Assembly: GCA_907163375.1 (NCBI GenBank)
Contig: CAJQUW010008680.1
Coordinates: 186,001-250,000 of the forward strand
Source of the DNA: Prostheceraeus crozeri
Taxonomy: Eukaryota; Platyhelminthes; Polycladida; Euryleptidae
Reading direction: 5' to 3'
DNA length: 64,000 nucleotides
Notes under the pieces: model-generated
Told to the model about the DNA's origin: nothing
Databases searched by the model: none
What the model saw: the letters and a program-made list of their open reading frames with translations, nothing else
Made by a program: the position numbers and the translations under genes
Shown: piece by piece, positions 1 to 12,920 of the stretch
Position numbering within the stretch: position 1 is the first letter of the stretch
Layout of the letters: each line of letters starts with the position of its first letter

Positions 1-76
1 TAAAATCAAAACTGTATACACATTGGGGATTTAATAAATGCTGAGTTATCACTCTACCTAACATTCTTACTCTATG
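1..76 (+). repeat. Dispersed repeat family A, copy 1 (3' end only)
   Basis: The first bases carry the signature ACACATTGGGGATTTAA and end near ACTCTATGG. The same 3' end is found near 23670-23735, 33610-33685 and 54970-55165. The rest of this copy lies left of the window. No coding capacity is seen. It is probably a non-autonomous interspersed element. Confidence 0.7.
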
Positions 77-1256
77 GCCTGATGTATAGACGTAGACGGT
101 CATTCACCTGGCAATGATGACTGAGCTAGCCGAAAGGTCTTGCTGAATATATTTACGCATCTAAGATTTATTGTTTCTTCAAAGTTGTTGAGAGTCCTTC
201 ATTCCTCCGTTTGCGATACATATCCTTGCGCAGGACTCTAGGTCATAGCTCTCACTACTAATTCACTTCTGAACTCAACTTCATCGTGAGGAAGTTGATA
301 TTCTAACATTCCATCCTTGTACAAGTTTCTTATTTTTTTGTCTGAACTTCGACGATAGCTCCTAATCTAAGAAGATTGAAATTACATTGTCTGATTGGAT
401 TATACACATGAAAGATTTCCTCTGTTCAGTACATGCAGTCATTCTTTGTAATTCATTAACTGCGAGCTTCATTCTTTCCATGTTGCAACAATGTTTTATC
501 GCTTTCGTTTGACTATTTTCTGTGAAAGAAGGATTTTCTGAAGATTAATAACATTCCTTGTTATCTGTAGACTCGTAATGGACATCATTTAAAACCTTGC
601 ATGACACTCAGAGCATTGCTTGTATTACATTATGAAAATTCGAGAATGCCTCTAGTTCGATAACAATATTACAGTGCTGAAAACTGTCCCGATTTTTTGA
701 CCTCGAAATTCTCAAAATTTAGCTTTCTCGATGTTTTTTCCCGATTTTTTGGATTTTGAAATTTGAAATTTGTTTTAGTAGTCGAAGTTAGGTGCTGGAG
801 TACGAATTTCCTATATACACTGTATTCACGTGCATGGGCCTCCTGTCTTCTTTTGAAGTACTTCTTGCACTGATATTAAATATACATTCGATTCTTTTTG
901 GGAAAATTGAGGGTAACAACATAGAGAAACGCTCTATTTGTACAAACTCAAGAAATCGTCCAACTCGACACCATAAGACTAAACTGTCGATTGTTTAACT
1001 TAAATGCATATTTTCGTATGTTATTTTGCCAATTGTTTTGCCTTATTATTTCATTATTTCTGATTATTCACCAATTGTATTTTCTCACAATTAGGTCTAA
1101 TATATGATAGCTGACGATCGAGTTATGCGAGTTTTAAATCTGAAATTCCAGAAGAATCGTGCAGTTTGTTTCTAACACTTTTACATTTTTTTGTTTTTTG
1201 CTAGTCAGAATACATTCATTTTTATACGAGTATTTGTACGAGAGCATAATTTTCTA
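77..1256. other. AT-rich stretch without a recognised gene
   Basis: No exon with flanking splice signals, no transposase motif and no obvious repeat structure was found. Open frames here are short and of low complexity. Confidence 0.5.
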
Positions 1257-2460
1257 TTAACTCCTTAGCGACCATGACGGACATATCCGTCACCATGAAC
1301 ACCGCCATGACGGACATATCCGTCATGAATGATTACTTTGTCTTGTCATCGAATTCCACTGTTATTTCAGTGTGTTGAGGTTTGTTGTTGAGTTTGGCGC
1401 TTTCTAAAGATAAATTCTTTCACAGACAGACTGACACACACAGCGCACACCTGCTGCGAACATTCAAGCATAAATTCAAGCCTGTTTATCATGAAAATGA
1501 AGTCTCATATGTCGAGCTGGTGACGATGAGTGTCAGCTGACACGCTCTTCCAATGAGCAGTCAAGCTAGAAAACTACAACGAACGGCTATGGATGAAGCA
1601 GTTTTCAATCAGTTTTGTGAACACTATGGCTTATGTGCGTCCTTCGTGAGTCAGACGACCAGCACGCCTAATAGAGTGAATCGGATGACGCGCTGATGAT
1701 GAGACCGACTCATTACACAGCAGACGATGATGCGAACTCAGATTCGTCAAGTGAGAGTGGAGTCCATGCGTCATCATTTACTTGGACGTCTGTAATAACA
1801 GCGGACAATGATACCATGGGCACTCCAGATTTCACAGGTGTATCTGGATGGGCCGATAATTTTGAAACAAATGAAATTATGAAGCAATCGACAATGTCGT
1901 CGAATTCTTACCCGACATTTTGTTTGAATCTCTCGCAGACTGGACTAATGCCAGAGTGCTAATTGTTAATGCCGAAAGATGTCTTTAGGATGGGAATAAA
2001 ATGTCTTGGCGATTCATAAAAACAGATGAAATGAAAAAAATCGTCGGTGTCTCGCTTCCCATGGGTATTGTGCAGAAATAGAATATGTGTCAATATTGGT
2101 CTACGGATGAAAGTTTTTCAACTCCGTATTTTCTTCATAAAGATTCTCTAACTAGAAGCTGCAACCTTGAGATATTCGGATGGATTCGCTTTAGAGATAC
2201 TAGTTGTCACGCAAGACAAAAGTTCAGGGATTCAAGGAATATTGGATATCATAATCTCAATTTGCGCTAAATATAAGCCAACTCGGAACATCTGCATCAA
2301 TGAATATCTACTATGATATGAAGGTCGACTCAAAAGAAAGCTTTTCATACGCACTAAACGAGCGAGATTCGGACTGAAAACTTACATTGTGACGGATAAT
2401 AACGGATATATGTTGCATAGCTCCTTAAAGTGCGGAAAAGAGAATTTGATGTGATAATAA
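1257..2460 (+). pseudogene. Decayed piggyBac-like transposase remnant
   Basis: A TTAA at 1257-1260, the piggyBac target site, is followed by two copies of CCATGACGGACATATCCGTCA (one base dropped here for length: see 1272-1292 and 1305-1325) that look like terminal repeat motifs. From about 1690 the translation is piggyBac-like but broken. It has an acidic Ser/Asp-rich N-terminus, then a segment reading FESLADWTNAR, then QYWSTDESFSTPYF, LEIFGWIRFRDT (about 2100-2210), and RARFGLKTYIVTDNNGY (about 2360-2410). These correspond to the DDE_Tnp_1_7 domain up to the second catalytic region. Stops and frameshifts interrupt it several times, and the C-terminal third and right terminus were not found. 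It is an inactive fossil, more decayed than the two piggyBac copies at 13-20 kb. Confidence 0.7.
1272..1325. repeat. Two near-palindromic 21-bp repeats at the piggyBac remnant end
   Basis: The core GACGGACATATCCGTC occurs twice (1272-1292 and 1305-1325) close to the TTAA. Each copy is nearly self-complementary (GACGGA...TCCGTC). They are probably subterminal transposase-binding sites of the decayed element. Confidence 0.6.
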
Positions 2461-2733
2461 ACCTCGATTCTGCGTTCCATGTCTTGCAAAATATCACAAT
2501 TGCTAATCTTTATCGTGAAATTATTTTCTTCTAAAAGTGATATGTCATGCATTCTTTATAGCCTCACGTTCGTAATAAAATCTTTGAATTTGTTAAAAAA
2601 TCATTTATGTAACTTTCTACGGCGCACTGCATCAGCAACTTTTTAAGACATTTGGGCATGAAGGGGTATATTAAATCGATCGGTTGGGAGGAGACGAAAC
2701 GGAAATAGTCGCTAATAAGATGTAGATACACTA

Positions 2734-3195
2734 GGTGACATGCCACGCTCAATCACGCGTAATTCACGCGTGAACCACGCGTAATTACACATGACCCCAA
2801 ACATCCGTGGCTATGCGGGATATTGCTGCAACATCTGTTATATAAGTTAGTATAGTTGGCAGTCCTGTTATATAGACTTTGCGTCTCATGTGTCTGCATG
2901 TATCAGAGGCTGAACAATATGATAGCACCTCAATTTCATGCTCGGGGAAGACAGAACATGCTTAGCGGTTCATCCGTGGTTCAAGCGGCAGCGCAGACAA
3001 TCGTAGACGACGCGTAAACTATAAATACTTGCCCGCGCGTATTCATAAACATTTCCTATGTTTTAACAGCATCAGATCAAGTGATTTCTGACTTAGTGCA
3101 GCGCGTATGTACGCGGGTAGAAGAATAGAATGTCCTTAACCACGGATGTTTGGGGTGTTCCGAAATTACGCGTGAATCACGCGTGGCATGTCACC
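2734..3195. mobile_element. 462-bp MITE with GGTGACATGCCACGC inverted ends
   Basis: The left end GGTGACATGCCACGC is the exact reverse complement of the right end GCGTGGCATGTCACC. TA flanks both sides (2732-2733 and 3196-3197), as expected for a Tc1/mariner-type or other TA-targeting non-autonomous element. Inside each end are repeated CACGCGT blocks and an inverted CCAAACATCCGTGG / CCACGGATGTTTGG pair, so the inverted region is about 75-85 bp long. No coding sequence is present. The flanks ACTA / TAGT are also complementary, so the true ends could lie a few bases further out. Confidence 0.8.
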
Positions 3196-3197
3196 TA

Positions 3198-4900
3198 GTA
3201 TACTTTTCTTCTGTCATAGAATTTCTGTCCTTGAAAAGAACTCCATACGTTGCAAATAATGCAAGTATGGCGTGTTGAAGCAGATGCATATTGATGACGA
3301 TATATAGATAGACATATAAAAATAATTAGTTAGCGAAATGATAGGAGTGTGAGGCTGAGTAAGCGCTGTTTTATGTGACTGTATTTATCAGTATATCAGT
3401 GCAAGATCATTAAGTATTCCAGTGACGTTTGATAACTAAGAGTATGTACAGGTTTTCTTTAGATGAATGGGACATATGTAATGTACAGCGGCGTTTGTGA
3501 AAAAAGTGGACCGCTCAGCTGCAGCGCTTATAGAGGGTGTCGTTTTTTAGATGAAACACGGTAAAAGCATGGAAGTCAAAACAGGAAGTTAACAGAAGTC
3601 ATATTACTTATAAGAATGCTAGTAGCACTTCACCAACAGGAATTCATCCAAAGAGTTTCCACTTTGATGCAAAGGGCTGCGAGGGAACGTCGGACCTCAT
3701 AGCAAAAATGCTGCTCTATTAGACTATAGCAATAAATAAAAACAATAAAGATAACAAACAGATTCAACTTAAATTTCATGACTTGTTAGTCCTTAGTCAT
3801 TTATTAGTGTTACTTTGTCTGGCATACTTTATGAATAAGAAATATGAACAACAAGAAATACAAGTTTATCGTTACGAAGCACTGATATTTAGAGGACACA
3901 ATTACACATTAGAGTCTACTTTCAAAGTTATCGTTTGTATCATCATTATAGTGCATCCTCAGTCTGAATTCACTCAGCGTGAGGTAAAAATCGCTACAAT
4001 TTGAATAAACAGTAGAATAAGTAAGTTGATGTCAGTTTTAGACAGAACGTATCAAAGCAAAATTTAATCCATGCTTTTACAACTTATTGTGCTATTAGCT
4101 AGCTGCATCGGTTGAGGGGCTATCGTAAAGTCAGTGTCGAAGCCGACGTCTGTTGTATTGCATATTAAGTGATGGCAAGGAAATCAATGTTTTCAATTGT
4201 TGCGTGTCCTTCGATAAACTTTAAGATTAATGATGTGTTATCATTATAATATTCTACGAACTTATGAATTAGTCAAATGAAGCCGAAATTACAGAGAAGA
4301 GGCTCAGGAATCAATAATCTTTCGTTGTCAAAAAGGCGGAGACAACAAATCGCATGATGTTCGGCCGACTTGAACGCTCGGTGTACCCCTAATTTGTATC
4401 CTTGTTTCATTAGGACACATGGAACTTAGTGGATTATAGATTCTTCCGCAAAGTTGCACAGCTGGGAAATGATGTTTTGAACGATAATTAAAGTACAACT
4501 TGAAGCTTAGTTTTGCTGAAAGAAATTTTCGTTCAATTAGCACACCTCTTTCTCAAAACCAAGAAATAGGCGTAGACTTTACTTGTACATATTTTCCTAC
4601 TTAGGGTTCCTACACCTCACAAGTGCAATTTCTTGTAATGTGCTTCAACTCCAATCTTCCAGCGGCTAGTTAAGTTTGTCCGGGATAGAGCGGCTTTTAC
4701 ATAGTAGCTGACCTCTTAAGAGTGATGAGTGACCATACATCATCAATAATCATCAATAAACTTTTTTTCCACACATTCTACAGCGACCACTGTGGTCAAG
4801 AATTAGGACGTAATTTGATTGGGCAACTTGTCTTCGCTTACTGATTCGTTATAGATTTAGAGCATAACATTATGTAATTAGATAAGTAATAATAATAATT
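3198..4900. other. No gene recognised
   Basis: Short open frames occur on both strands, for example 3783-4004 plus and 4328-4543 minus. They have no domain match I recognise and no splice-site support. Nothing else was identified. Confidence 0.5.
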
Positions 4901-6005
4901 AGGGCGCTTGGTGCCATGGCGTGAATAAGAGGCGATTTGTACCAAGCGCCCTCCAATGGGATTGGTTGTTGTCCGTAGCGCCCTCCCATTTTCATTTGAT
5001 ATCAATGATGAATTGAAACTCCATATTACTTGTACATGTAGGGCTAGTTGTCCTTTATCTATTACTACAATATGCATTGATGACCTGCGCTACGCTGTTT
5101 TATCGACATGATTGAACAAAAAAATGTTATAATAAAATTGTCTTTACACTTTCAATAAACTGTAAGAAAATTATCTCCAGAAAAGTTCCTCGCTTATCCC
5201 TATTAACTATTCGCATTAAACCAAACTTATTATCGCAAAATTTATCGTCTTCGAAATTTTTCGCATGCTAGCAATGACATTGGTTAATGGTGCCATCATA
5301 CAAAAATAGAAATGATTCGGCATGATGACAGTGATTTCATCAAGGTGGAGCAATGCATACTGGAAAATGTGACAGCTAGTAGCAACTAACTGAAGCCAGC
5401 GAGCCTATGACATGTCTTTTCTTTGATAATCTCATCGTTTGGGTCATAAAAAGGATATAAAGTGTAAGATGATATATAAGAACATTTAAGAAATATTAAG
5501 ACACTTTGTATCGATCATTCTAGAATTGCTTCATAGAAAGCATCTTAGTTTAGTTCAAGATTATCGATATGACAAGTAAACTATAACTAATATTTCATCA
5601 CGTGATGCATTATTGTTGATAGACAAATCAAGAGTAGATACATTATTTGACTTAAATAAACAAAATCAAACTTTAATGTAATTACAAAAAGTGCGGTCTA
5701 AGACAAACATTGATATTTTTCTTTCAAAAGGTTTGCAGCTTAGGTTATAAGCCCAATTCAAATACAAGAATTATAGAACATCGTAAGAAAGAATATTCTG
5801 TACATTGTAGCTGTTTTAATCATTCTACTAAGGGCGCTTGGTACACCTACTGTTCTAAGCACACTTATTGAAATTTCAAAATTTAAATACATTCGAATTT
5901 CATTTCATGCGTTTTAGTGGTATCACATACATGTTCATTACTATATAAATAAGTATATTATTAGAACCAAAAAAAATTTCCATCAGGGCGCTTGGTACAC
6001 TTAGT

Positions 6006-8416
6006 CAGGCCTGTGGCAGGTCCTCTATTTCCTCTATTTTTTGTCCCTCTCCTCTTAAATGCTCTAATTTAGAAAATTTCCTCTATTTCCTCTAAAAATG
6101 TATTAATGTTGATAATGATGTATCGTTTTTAAAGACATCAGTAGGGAAAAATATACAAGTATACGTCGAACAGATTTCGAATGTGTTTTTTGGTCCCTAT
6201 ACATGGATTTAATGTTATCTAATATATATAATTTACAAGTGGAGTTTACATTAATGATGCTCAGGTCAGTGTATTCGTTCTTGTTCAGGGCTTGTTTTTC
6301 TCAGGACTCTTCATCAAGTGATCGATCGGGGAAATGAAGAAGGCAATATTCATTAAAGACTGATTCACAAATCCAATCAGACCTATCCTTTCCTGTGTTC
6401 AGACTGTACGAAACTTGTCGGTCCGTCATTGACTTAAAAGCTTAAAAACTTTCGAAGCCAAAATCCATTTCATTGTCTCTGTTTCATCGGTTTTTGACAA
6501 ATTTGAACGTTTTTTCCAAACGGAAGGCCTGCTAGTACATTTATTGTACACTCAGTTGTCTGATTTGATCAGAATGTTACTGTTGAGGCTCATCCGACCG
6601 AACACTGTCGCACAAAAAGAAGGACATCAGCTTTTCGAAATTGACATGGAATGTACTGAAAACCAACTTGAGACAATTCACATAGGGGTAAAGGCAGAAT
6701 CGTTACTCAAACAGTGTACTCCATCACAGCACTTGAGTTTTCGGGCCGATGTCAAAAGGTTTCACGTCGCGGTTGCGGGACACCTATTGAAAAAGCTCCC
6801 ACTTTCTAATCCTGTTTTGAAGTCTTTGCGGTGCATGAGCCCTTCATGTAGAACGGAAAAAAACGGATTGACTCATGTCAAAATATTAAGCCAAAACTTG
6901 AAAGCTGTTGTGAAGCCAAACAAGATTGATTCACTCGTGGATGAATGGATGCAATATTCCATCGAACCATTGATCCAGGAGTCGTGGCACTCTTCCGCTC
7001 TAGTCGACGCATACTGCAGCAAAGTATTTCAAATTAAGCGGACTGATGGACAGATTAAGTACCCAATTTTGACAAAGTTGAGTAAGGCAGTATTGTGCTT
7101 CTTTCAGGGAAGTGCAGATGTTGAAAGAGGCTTTTCACGGAATAAGTTCTTGATGGGCACTACTAGAACGTCTTTGTCTCTTCAAAGTATTAAGGCTCTT
7201 CGAACTATTAATGACAGCTTGATGTCGTTGGGAGGGAAACCTGAAAATTTGCCGATAACAAAGTCGCTGATAAAAAGAATAACCGCTGCTCGAGCCACCT
7301 ACAAAGACAGCATACAGAAATCAAAAGCGTCAAAAAGTAAGGAAGATACATCCAAAGCCGAAGCGGAACAAAAACAGGTCGAAATTGAAAAAGAAAATAT
7401 CAATTCAAGATTGCGGGAATTCCACGATATGGATCGAATAATGGAGAGAGAAATGTCCGTGGCTAATAATTTGATGAAAAAGCTAGTGCAAAAATCAAAA
7501 CAGCAATCCAAAATAAGAATATCGAGAATATTGGAGTAGCACAAGCTATGATGGAAAGTGCTCAACCGAAGCTGGATGAGCTATGAGCTACAACAAATGC
7601 AAAATAAACAGAACGCAAATAAGCGAAAGTTCACGGAGAATCTGTCTCATTCAAGATCTAGGCCATTGCCTAAGCAAAGTAAAATTGCAGATGGTAAGTC
7701 GACTGATTTTCGACTAAACTACGTTGTTAAAGGTTAAATGATCACTTTCAGATTTCTCTCGATCTACATTCAAAAACAATTGATGTAAAGTTTCTTGAGA
7801 AAAAGGCTATTATTCCAAAGGTACGTCTACGAGTTGCATCATGAAGTCTACATCCTCTATACAAATCTTTCATCTTCAGATTTTGATGCCGCCAAGAGAA
7901 TTCTCAAATGCTGGAGTTGATACATAGTGCCGTTGAACAATTTGTATAACAAGCATCATGTTACACAAACTTGTTTATTTGTTTCAATAAATAGATAGTT
8001 TAAAATGTTCTTTATTCAATCCATATGTAAATCACACACCAACAGAATATACAGAACATATCAGAACCAACAGAGCTCCTTGACGCTTGACGAGAACAGA
8101 AAAAGATATATAGATAAGATAATACAGAATAAGATACTTAAGATATAAGAATAAGATATACAGAATAAGATATTTACAACGGAAAAATGTGTGTTCAGTT
8201 GAATGGTTCTAGCGGGGTGAGGGACAAGCGGTATATAGGGAACTAGTTCTAGAGACAATTCATTGAGTTGAAAAATCGTTTTTTGCTGTGCAATTTTCCA
8301 AACACACTTGCAGATACCACAAATGAGTCAGAATTTTGCAAAAGAATCATTTTTCACTTCCTCTATTTTTAGCGTCAAAATTCCTCTATTTTTTGTAAGT
8401 AAGCGCCACAGGCCTG
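6006..8416 (+). mobile_element. hAT-superfamily DNA transposon, 2.4 kb
   Basis: The termini are CAGGCCTGTGGC (6006-6017) and GCCACAGGCCTG (8405-8416), a 12-bp perfect inverted repeat of hAT type. The element is flanked by ACTTAGT on both sides (5999-6005 and 8417-8423), a 7-bp duplication where 8 bp is usual. Several TCCTCTATTT motifs lie just inside both ends, in the same orientation. They are plausible transposase-binding sites. The interior carries the C-terminal two thirds of a hAT transposase but no BED zinc finger, so the copy is probably not autonomous. It sits exactly at the centre of a palindromic junction of family C. Confidence 0.85.
6437..7539 (+). pseudogene. hAT transposase, C-terminal part
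   Basis: The frame is open from about 6437 to the stop at 7539. It begins with the segment VFDKFERFFQTEGLLVHLLY typical of the mid-region of hAT proteins. It continues through FRADVKRFHVAVAGHLLKKL and ends in the dimerisation region around YPILTKLSKAVLC and GSADVERGFSRNKFLMG (about 7060-7160). A Lys/Glu-rich coiled-coil tail follows. The N-terminal zinc finger and first catalytic Asp region are not recognisable upstream. A one-base change in an A-run near 7510 appears to cut off the tail, since the next frame continues open to about 7585. A GTAAGT near 7695 suggests the original gene had a further 3' exon. The protein would bind the element ends and cut and paste it. This copy looks inactive. 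Confidence 0.8.
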
Positions 8417-8638
8417 ACTTAGTGCACCAAGCGTCCTTATTGTGAATTCAAAATTTCTGTTTCATGCGCTTTGGTTCTGTTACATACCTGTCTACTAATA
8501 TAAAATGAATTTGTAATTAGACCAAAATAAGTTTGCACCAACAGCCCTATTTTCATGAATTTTATGCACAGAGCCCTGATTATTGTTATAATGTAAGAAG
8601 CGCCCGAATTTTTGATAATCGCGTGTACCAAGCGCCCC

Positions 8639-9566
8639 AATTATTATAAGAAAAGTAATTATAATTAGTTGGCATGAAGTGTGGGAATCTGAACATTCGG
8701 AATGAAATTCAGACAATAATGAAATGTAGGAGGCAGCAACTATATATTTAGAACTTTTTTATCAAAAAAAGTAGCGTCCTACATTAGAAAAGTCATCCTT
8801 TTGTAGGTACCTAAATGTTTTAATTTCATGCCTATTGCCTGCGTTCAATGCGTGCACATTGGTAGTTACTTCTGTCAAATTCGCTACATTGATAGCTGTT
8901 TAAAAGCGCTTACACTACATAAGTGAAGCATTTCGATAAGTGATGGTAGATGTATTTCAAACAGAAGTGTAGTTATTCGTTTTATAATAAATGGTCATGA
9001 GTGCATGCGAAAAGTACCTACTGATTTCAGTTTCAAGCACAATGCCAACAAATCTGTGGATTAGTTTCACATGTAAGGAGCTGTGTAGCGGCAGCGTCTC
9101 TGTAGGGGGTCGCTCTTGAAGACTTTATACAGGGTCTATTTTTTCGCTATACAACCGATCTTGTGAAACAATGTAGAAAGAGTTGAAGATGACCCTACAT
9201 GACGAACATACAAGAACGACTATCCCGCTACAGCGACCGCTTTTATATGAGTTTGACTCTCTCGATCAATGCTTTATCAATAGTTTACGAAACATCGTGT
9301 TCAAGATCTGCAGATTGGAGTCCCTGTTCAGTGTAATTTGCGAACAATGTATCACTGTCAGCTCCGAGTCAACATGGAACAAATCGCATCGAAAACAGTC
9401 GCAAATGTATCATTTGTATAAATCCATTTCCCATTTTCATGTACAAATTGTGGGTATTTTTAGATCCCAAAAATGCGTTCGAAATTTTGAAAGAAACATT
9501 TCTTGTGAATGCATCTGATGAACTTCTTTATCCATAGCATTGTCGCTTTCTCTCTTCCGTTTCCAG
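8639..9566. other. No gene recognised (LOX gene 1 intron or upstream flank)
   Basis: A 111-codon open frame at 9183-9518 has no recognisable motif and is probably chance. No LOX copper-site or lysine-cofactor exon was found here. Confidence 0.5.
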
Positions 9567-9661
9567 GTATAAGCCCCGGTTGTCAGGATTATTATTTCCA
9601 TGACTATGACTGTCAATGGGTCGACATCACAGATCTCAGTCCCGGCAGATACATTTTCCAG
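9567..9661 (+). CDS. Lysyl oxidase-like gene 1, catalytic-domain exon (LTQ tyrosine)
   Basis: The exon encodes [18 protein letters not shown] followed by [14 protein letters not shown]. This matches the lysyl oxidase signature G-x-S-x-G-C-x-D-x-Y ... D-x-D-C-Q-W-x-D-I-T-D. A polypyrimidine tract and TTCCAG precede it, and GTGAGG follows. It starts in phase 1 and ends in phase 0. By alignment to human LOX, the second Tyr of QDYY (codon 9593-9595) is the residue that forms the lysine tyrosylquinone cofactor. Lysyl oxidases are secreted copper amine oxidases that oxidise lysines of collagen- and elastin-like proteins for cross-linking. The copper-binding and cofactor-lysine exons of this gene were not found to the left, so they probably lie outside the window. 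The next exon is at 20139, after a 10.5-kb intron. Confidence 0.9.
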
Positions 9662-12600
9662 GTGAGGCGGAAAGCATTGTTTTTTATTTGTCACTCAACT
9701 TGCCTGAAGGCCTCATGGAGTTCGCATTGCTACATTTAGATGTTGCTCGCGTGACCTCGATATTCTCGAACTCATTTTCTGTACTACACACTTGAAAGAA
9801 GAGAAAATTTCATTTGTATATGAACTGAATTTTATTATCGAGGAAATTTGTTTATATTTCGGCTCTCACTAGCAAATTATTCAGAAAAAGGGATTGTTTG
9901 TAATTGTGAAAATCGTCAAATGGCAGAGTTTATTTTCGATTTTATTCTTCCAACCTTGATCGATTTCCAGTCATTAGGCTAGAACCCAGATAGCTCGGTT
10001 TCTAGTCATTCTAGTCAAATGAGTCATTTTGACCCCATAACATGGCATCAATGCGAATGCTTAGACTCCTACCAATATATAATCGATGCCGACATGTAGG
10101 CTGTATGGAGTGTGATACAGAAATGCGACATAGTAATCTCATGGTTAAAATGTGCTCTATTTCACACATCAAAACAGCGTTTAACTTTGCCGATTCATTT
10201 AATAGGTCGTTCAGTAAAAAAGAACCTATGCAAAATGTTGGAATAAAATTGCAAATAACTTAAACAGCAAGGTCAATTTACCAGAAAATATGGACGCAGA
10301 AAATGTTATGCCTCCATGGTACAGCTTCCCTTCGAGATAACAAATGGATCGAAATAGGGCTCTAATGAAGAACTAGTCAGCTGGACCCACGAGGCATCAT
10401 ACAAACGTCCCAAATTTCCATGTGTATAGGCGGAAATATATTGCGAAAAGGCTTTGCATAAAACCAAAATAATAATTAAATTTTAAATGGTGTTTATGAT
10501 CGTGTAATGGATTCAGATCCATGTAAGTGCAGTATTTGATTTAAATTGTCTTTTCTAGATTTGATCAACGGACGCTCCTCACTTTAATTTTATTGTAGTG
10601 TTATCGTTTCGGGTGAAAATGATGCTAATCGTAGCTTTCCTTGTTGCAGAAATGGTTCATCGCAAATCTCACAAACACTTTAGGTGTTTGTTGGAATGCT
10701 ATAGCAACCGGTCATAAAGTCTGTAGTTTTGTCTTTCGGAAAAAAGTGGCAACCCTAGTACATTATATTTATTAGTTTTCCCACCACATATATGGGAACA
10801 CAGATTCATATACGTGGGCAACTCTTTGTTCTTTATGAGCACTTTTTCCATTTCAATTTCTTGAATCAAAAGAAATTTGAGAAGCAACATTGGCTTTAAA
10901 CTGCATAGTATTCTATAACGGTAATTGTTTTAGGTTCGTGTATTCTTCAGTATTGCATCAACTTTCATATTTTATACAACAAGTCACTCTTATACACAAT
11001 AAAACCCTGCAATGCAATGCATACAATAATTATGGTATGAACACGTGCACAATCATGTATCAATCAAATATTTACTGTTCTTTCACTTAGTATTTATTGT
11101 CAATTAATGTTTCTGGTGCAGGTCACCAGTGCACAGTAAAATGAAATACATGTTCAGTCCATTCTTACATACGACATTCTGTAACGACTGAAAGATTTTA
11201 AGCACCTGGGTATAAACTTTGGTGTGGAAATGTCTTCGTCTGAATAAATTAAGTTTTTCAGCAAAATTTCCCGATAATAATACCTTGACCGGAAATCTTC
11301 ATAATGTATATACAGGGTGTAGAACGGTTCCGCGGATCGGCGGATTTCCGCGGATTTGGTGATGGAAATGGTCATTCTCGTATTTCGTGCAAATGTGTAA
11401 TAAAAAATGTAGGAATTGTAGTACTCGAAAATTAGTAGATGTCGATAAAAACTTTCCGTTTTGCTGGTATACACGTAATTCACATCGTGTATATCTTGCG
11501 TCATGTGAGAATGAGTTCGTTAAAGTCTCTCTTTTCATTTTCAGAAAAGATTTTCTATATTTTCACACATAAATTTCACAGTTTCAGATAATTTTTCTAT
11601 TATATGGATTTTTTGCGACTGTAAGTTGTTTTTGGCAACTTACAAAACAAAATATGTAAAATTCCGAAAATGTCAAATTGTGTGAAAAAAAAGATCCGAG
11701 CACAGATTAGAAACTGTATAAACATGTTGATGAACAGCTTCTCTTCTACATGTAGCTGAAATGTTTTCACTGATGTGCATGTTTAGAAATTGAAAATCGC
11801 TTTTCAATTTTGATTTATCTCTATTGAGGAAGTCGTGTACTTTAGAAAATTGCTTTGCCAAAGTCAGATAATAAAATTCCTCTTCAAGAACTCCTGCAAG
11901 GACGTTCATCTTTCTCAAAAGCAGTAGCACTAATTTTGAAGGCAGAAATAATGACGTCTTGAATTTGCTGATTTTATTATCATGTTGACATTTCATTTTC
12001 AATCTCCTTCAGACTTCAACTCTCCCTTTGCATAATAGTGAAATTGCTTTTCCTATGGCATTTATTATGCGAACTGTGACGAGCCTACAAAATTTCAACA
12101 CACGCGTGAGCGTCATTCATCATGCCAGTAATCTTAATGGTCAAGTAACGTGTTCGAAAGACATCAGCCTTTGCTGCATCAGAAATACGCTCACTGTTCA
12201 AAATGTCACCGTTCCATGATTTTTACTCATTTTCTAAACCGATTTTTATAGGTTTTAGCACTAGGATGGATTTTATTTTTGGTACATTGGTAGCACATGA
12301 CCGAAACTTTCAACATCTTGAATTTACGAAAATGCATGTTTCCTCACCTAGTGGGTATTATTTGAAGCCATTATATAAGTAAGCTTTTTAATGGTGTCTT
12401 TCCTGTCTATTTTTCATTATTGAACTGATGATTCTATTTACATTGTGCCTTCAAACAGCAACATGTACTGATTATGCGTAGTAAAGTAACCTAGGCGAAA
12501 TGTCAGTTACAAGTAGAATTTAGTGAATGAATACTCTGAAAATTTAATCAAGTAGTTTGAGGAATTTTAAAATTGTTGCTTAACAACTGATGGGACAAAG

Positions 12601-12920
12601 AGTTTGAATAGACACTGAAACGTAGATAACACCATGGCTAGATTTAGTAAACAGATATTTCAATATCATGTCGTCAGAATAAAAGATGGATCCACCACAA
12701 GTTCTGCATTTGTTCTAGAAGTTTGATGTATGATATGTGTTACTCCTCTCCTGTATTATCGGAGTTTTTCAAATCACATTCAGGGATTGTCAGTTATTTG
12801 GGAAAATGGTGTCACGACTTTTTCTATTCATTTAGTAATATCATTAATTTTGATGTTATGTTCAGTAGCGCGACTATTTGATTCACAATAGCCAGCTGTG
12901 CACTGAAAAAACACATGCGA
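9662..12920 (+). other. LOX gene 1 intron, left part
   Basis: This intronic DNA holds no recognised element. Overlapping minus-strand open frames at 11154-11538 and 11673-12002 have no domain I know and no convincing splice sites. I regard them as chance. Confidence 0.5.

Larger units (their letters stand above)
4901..8638. repeat. Array of AGGGCGCTTGGTAC-bounded repeat units (family C)
   Basis: The motif AGGGCGCTTGGTAC, or a close variant, occurs forward at 4901, 5831 and 5985. It occurs reversed at 4939, 8424 and 8625, with a degenerate reversed trace near 8595. The unit after 5831 (5860-5985) is similar in direct orientation to the unit after 8437. The array therefore consists of related pieces with shared ends, interrupted by the hAT element at 6006-8416. 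It is probably a MITE family with terminal AGGGCGCTTGG. Confidence 0.6.

Noticed and set aside
9183-9518. 111-codon open frame just before LOX gene 1 exon
   Set aside because: No LOX motif, no splice sites in the right phase, and composition like its surroundings.
11154-12002. Minus-strand open frames in the LOX gene 1 intron
   Set aside because: Several overlapping frames, no domain and no convincing splice signals. Probably chance.
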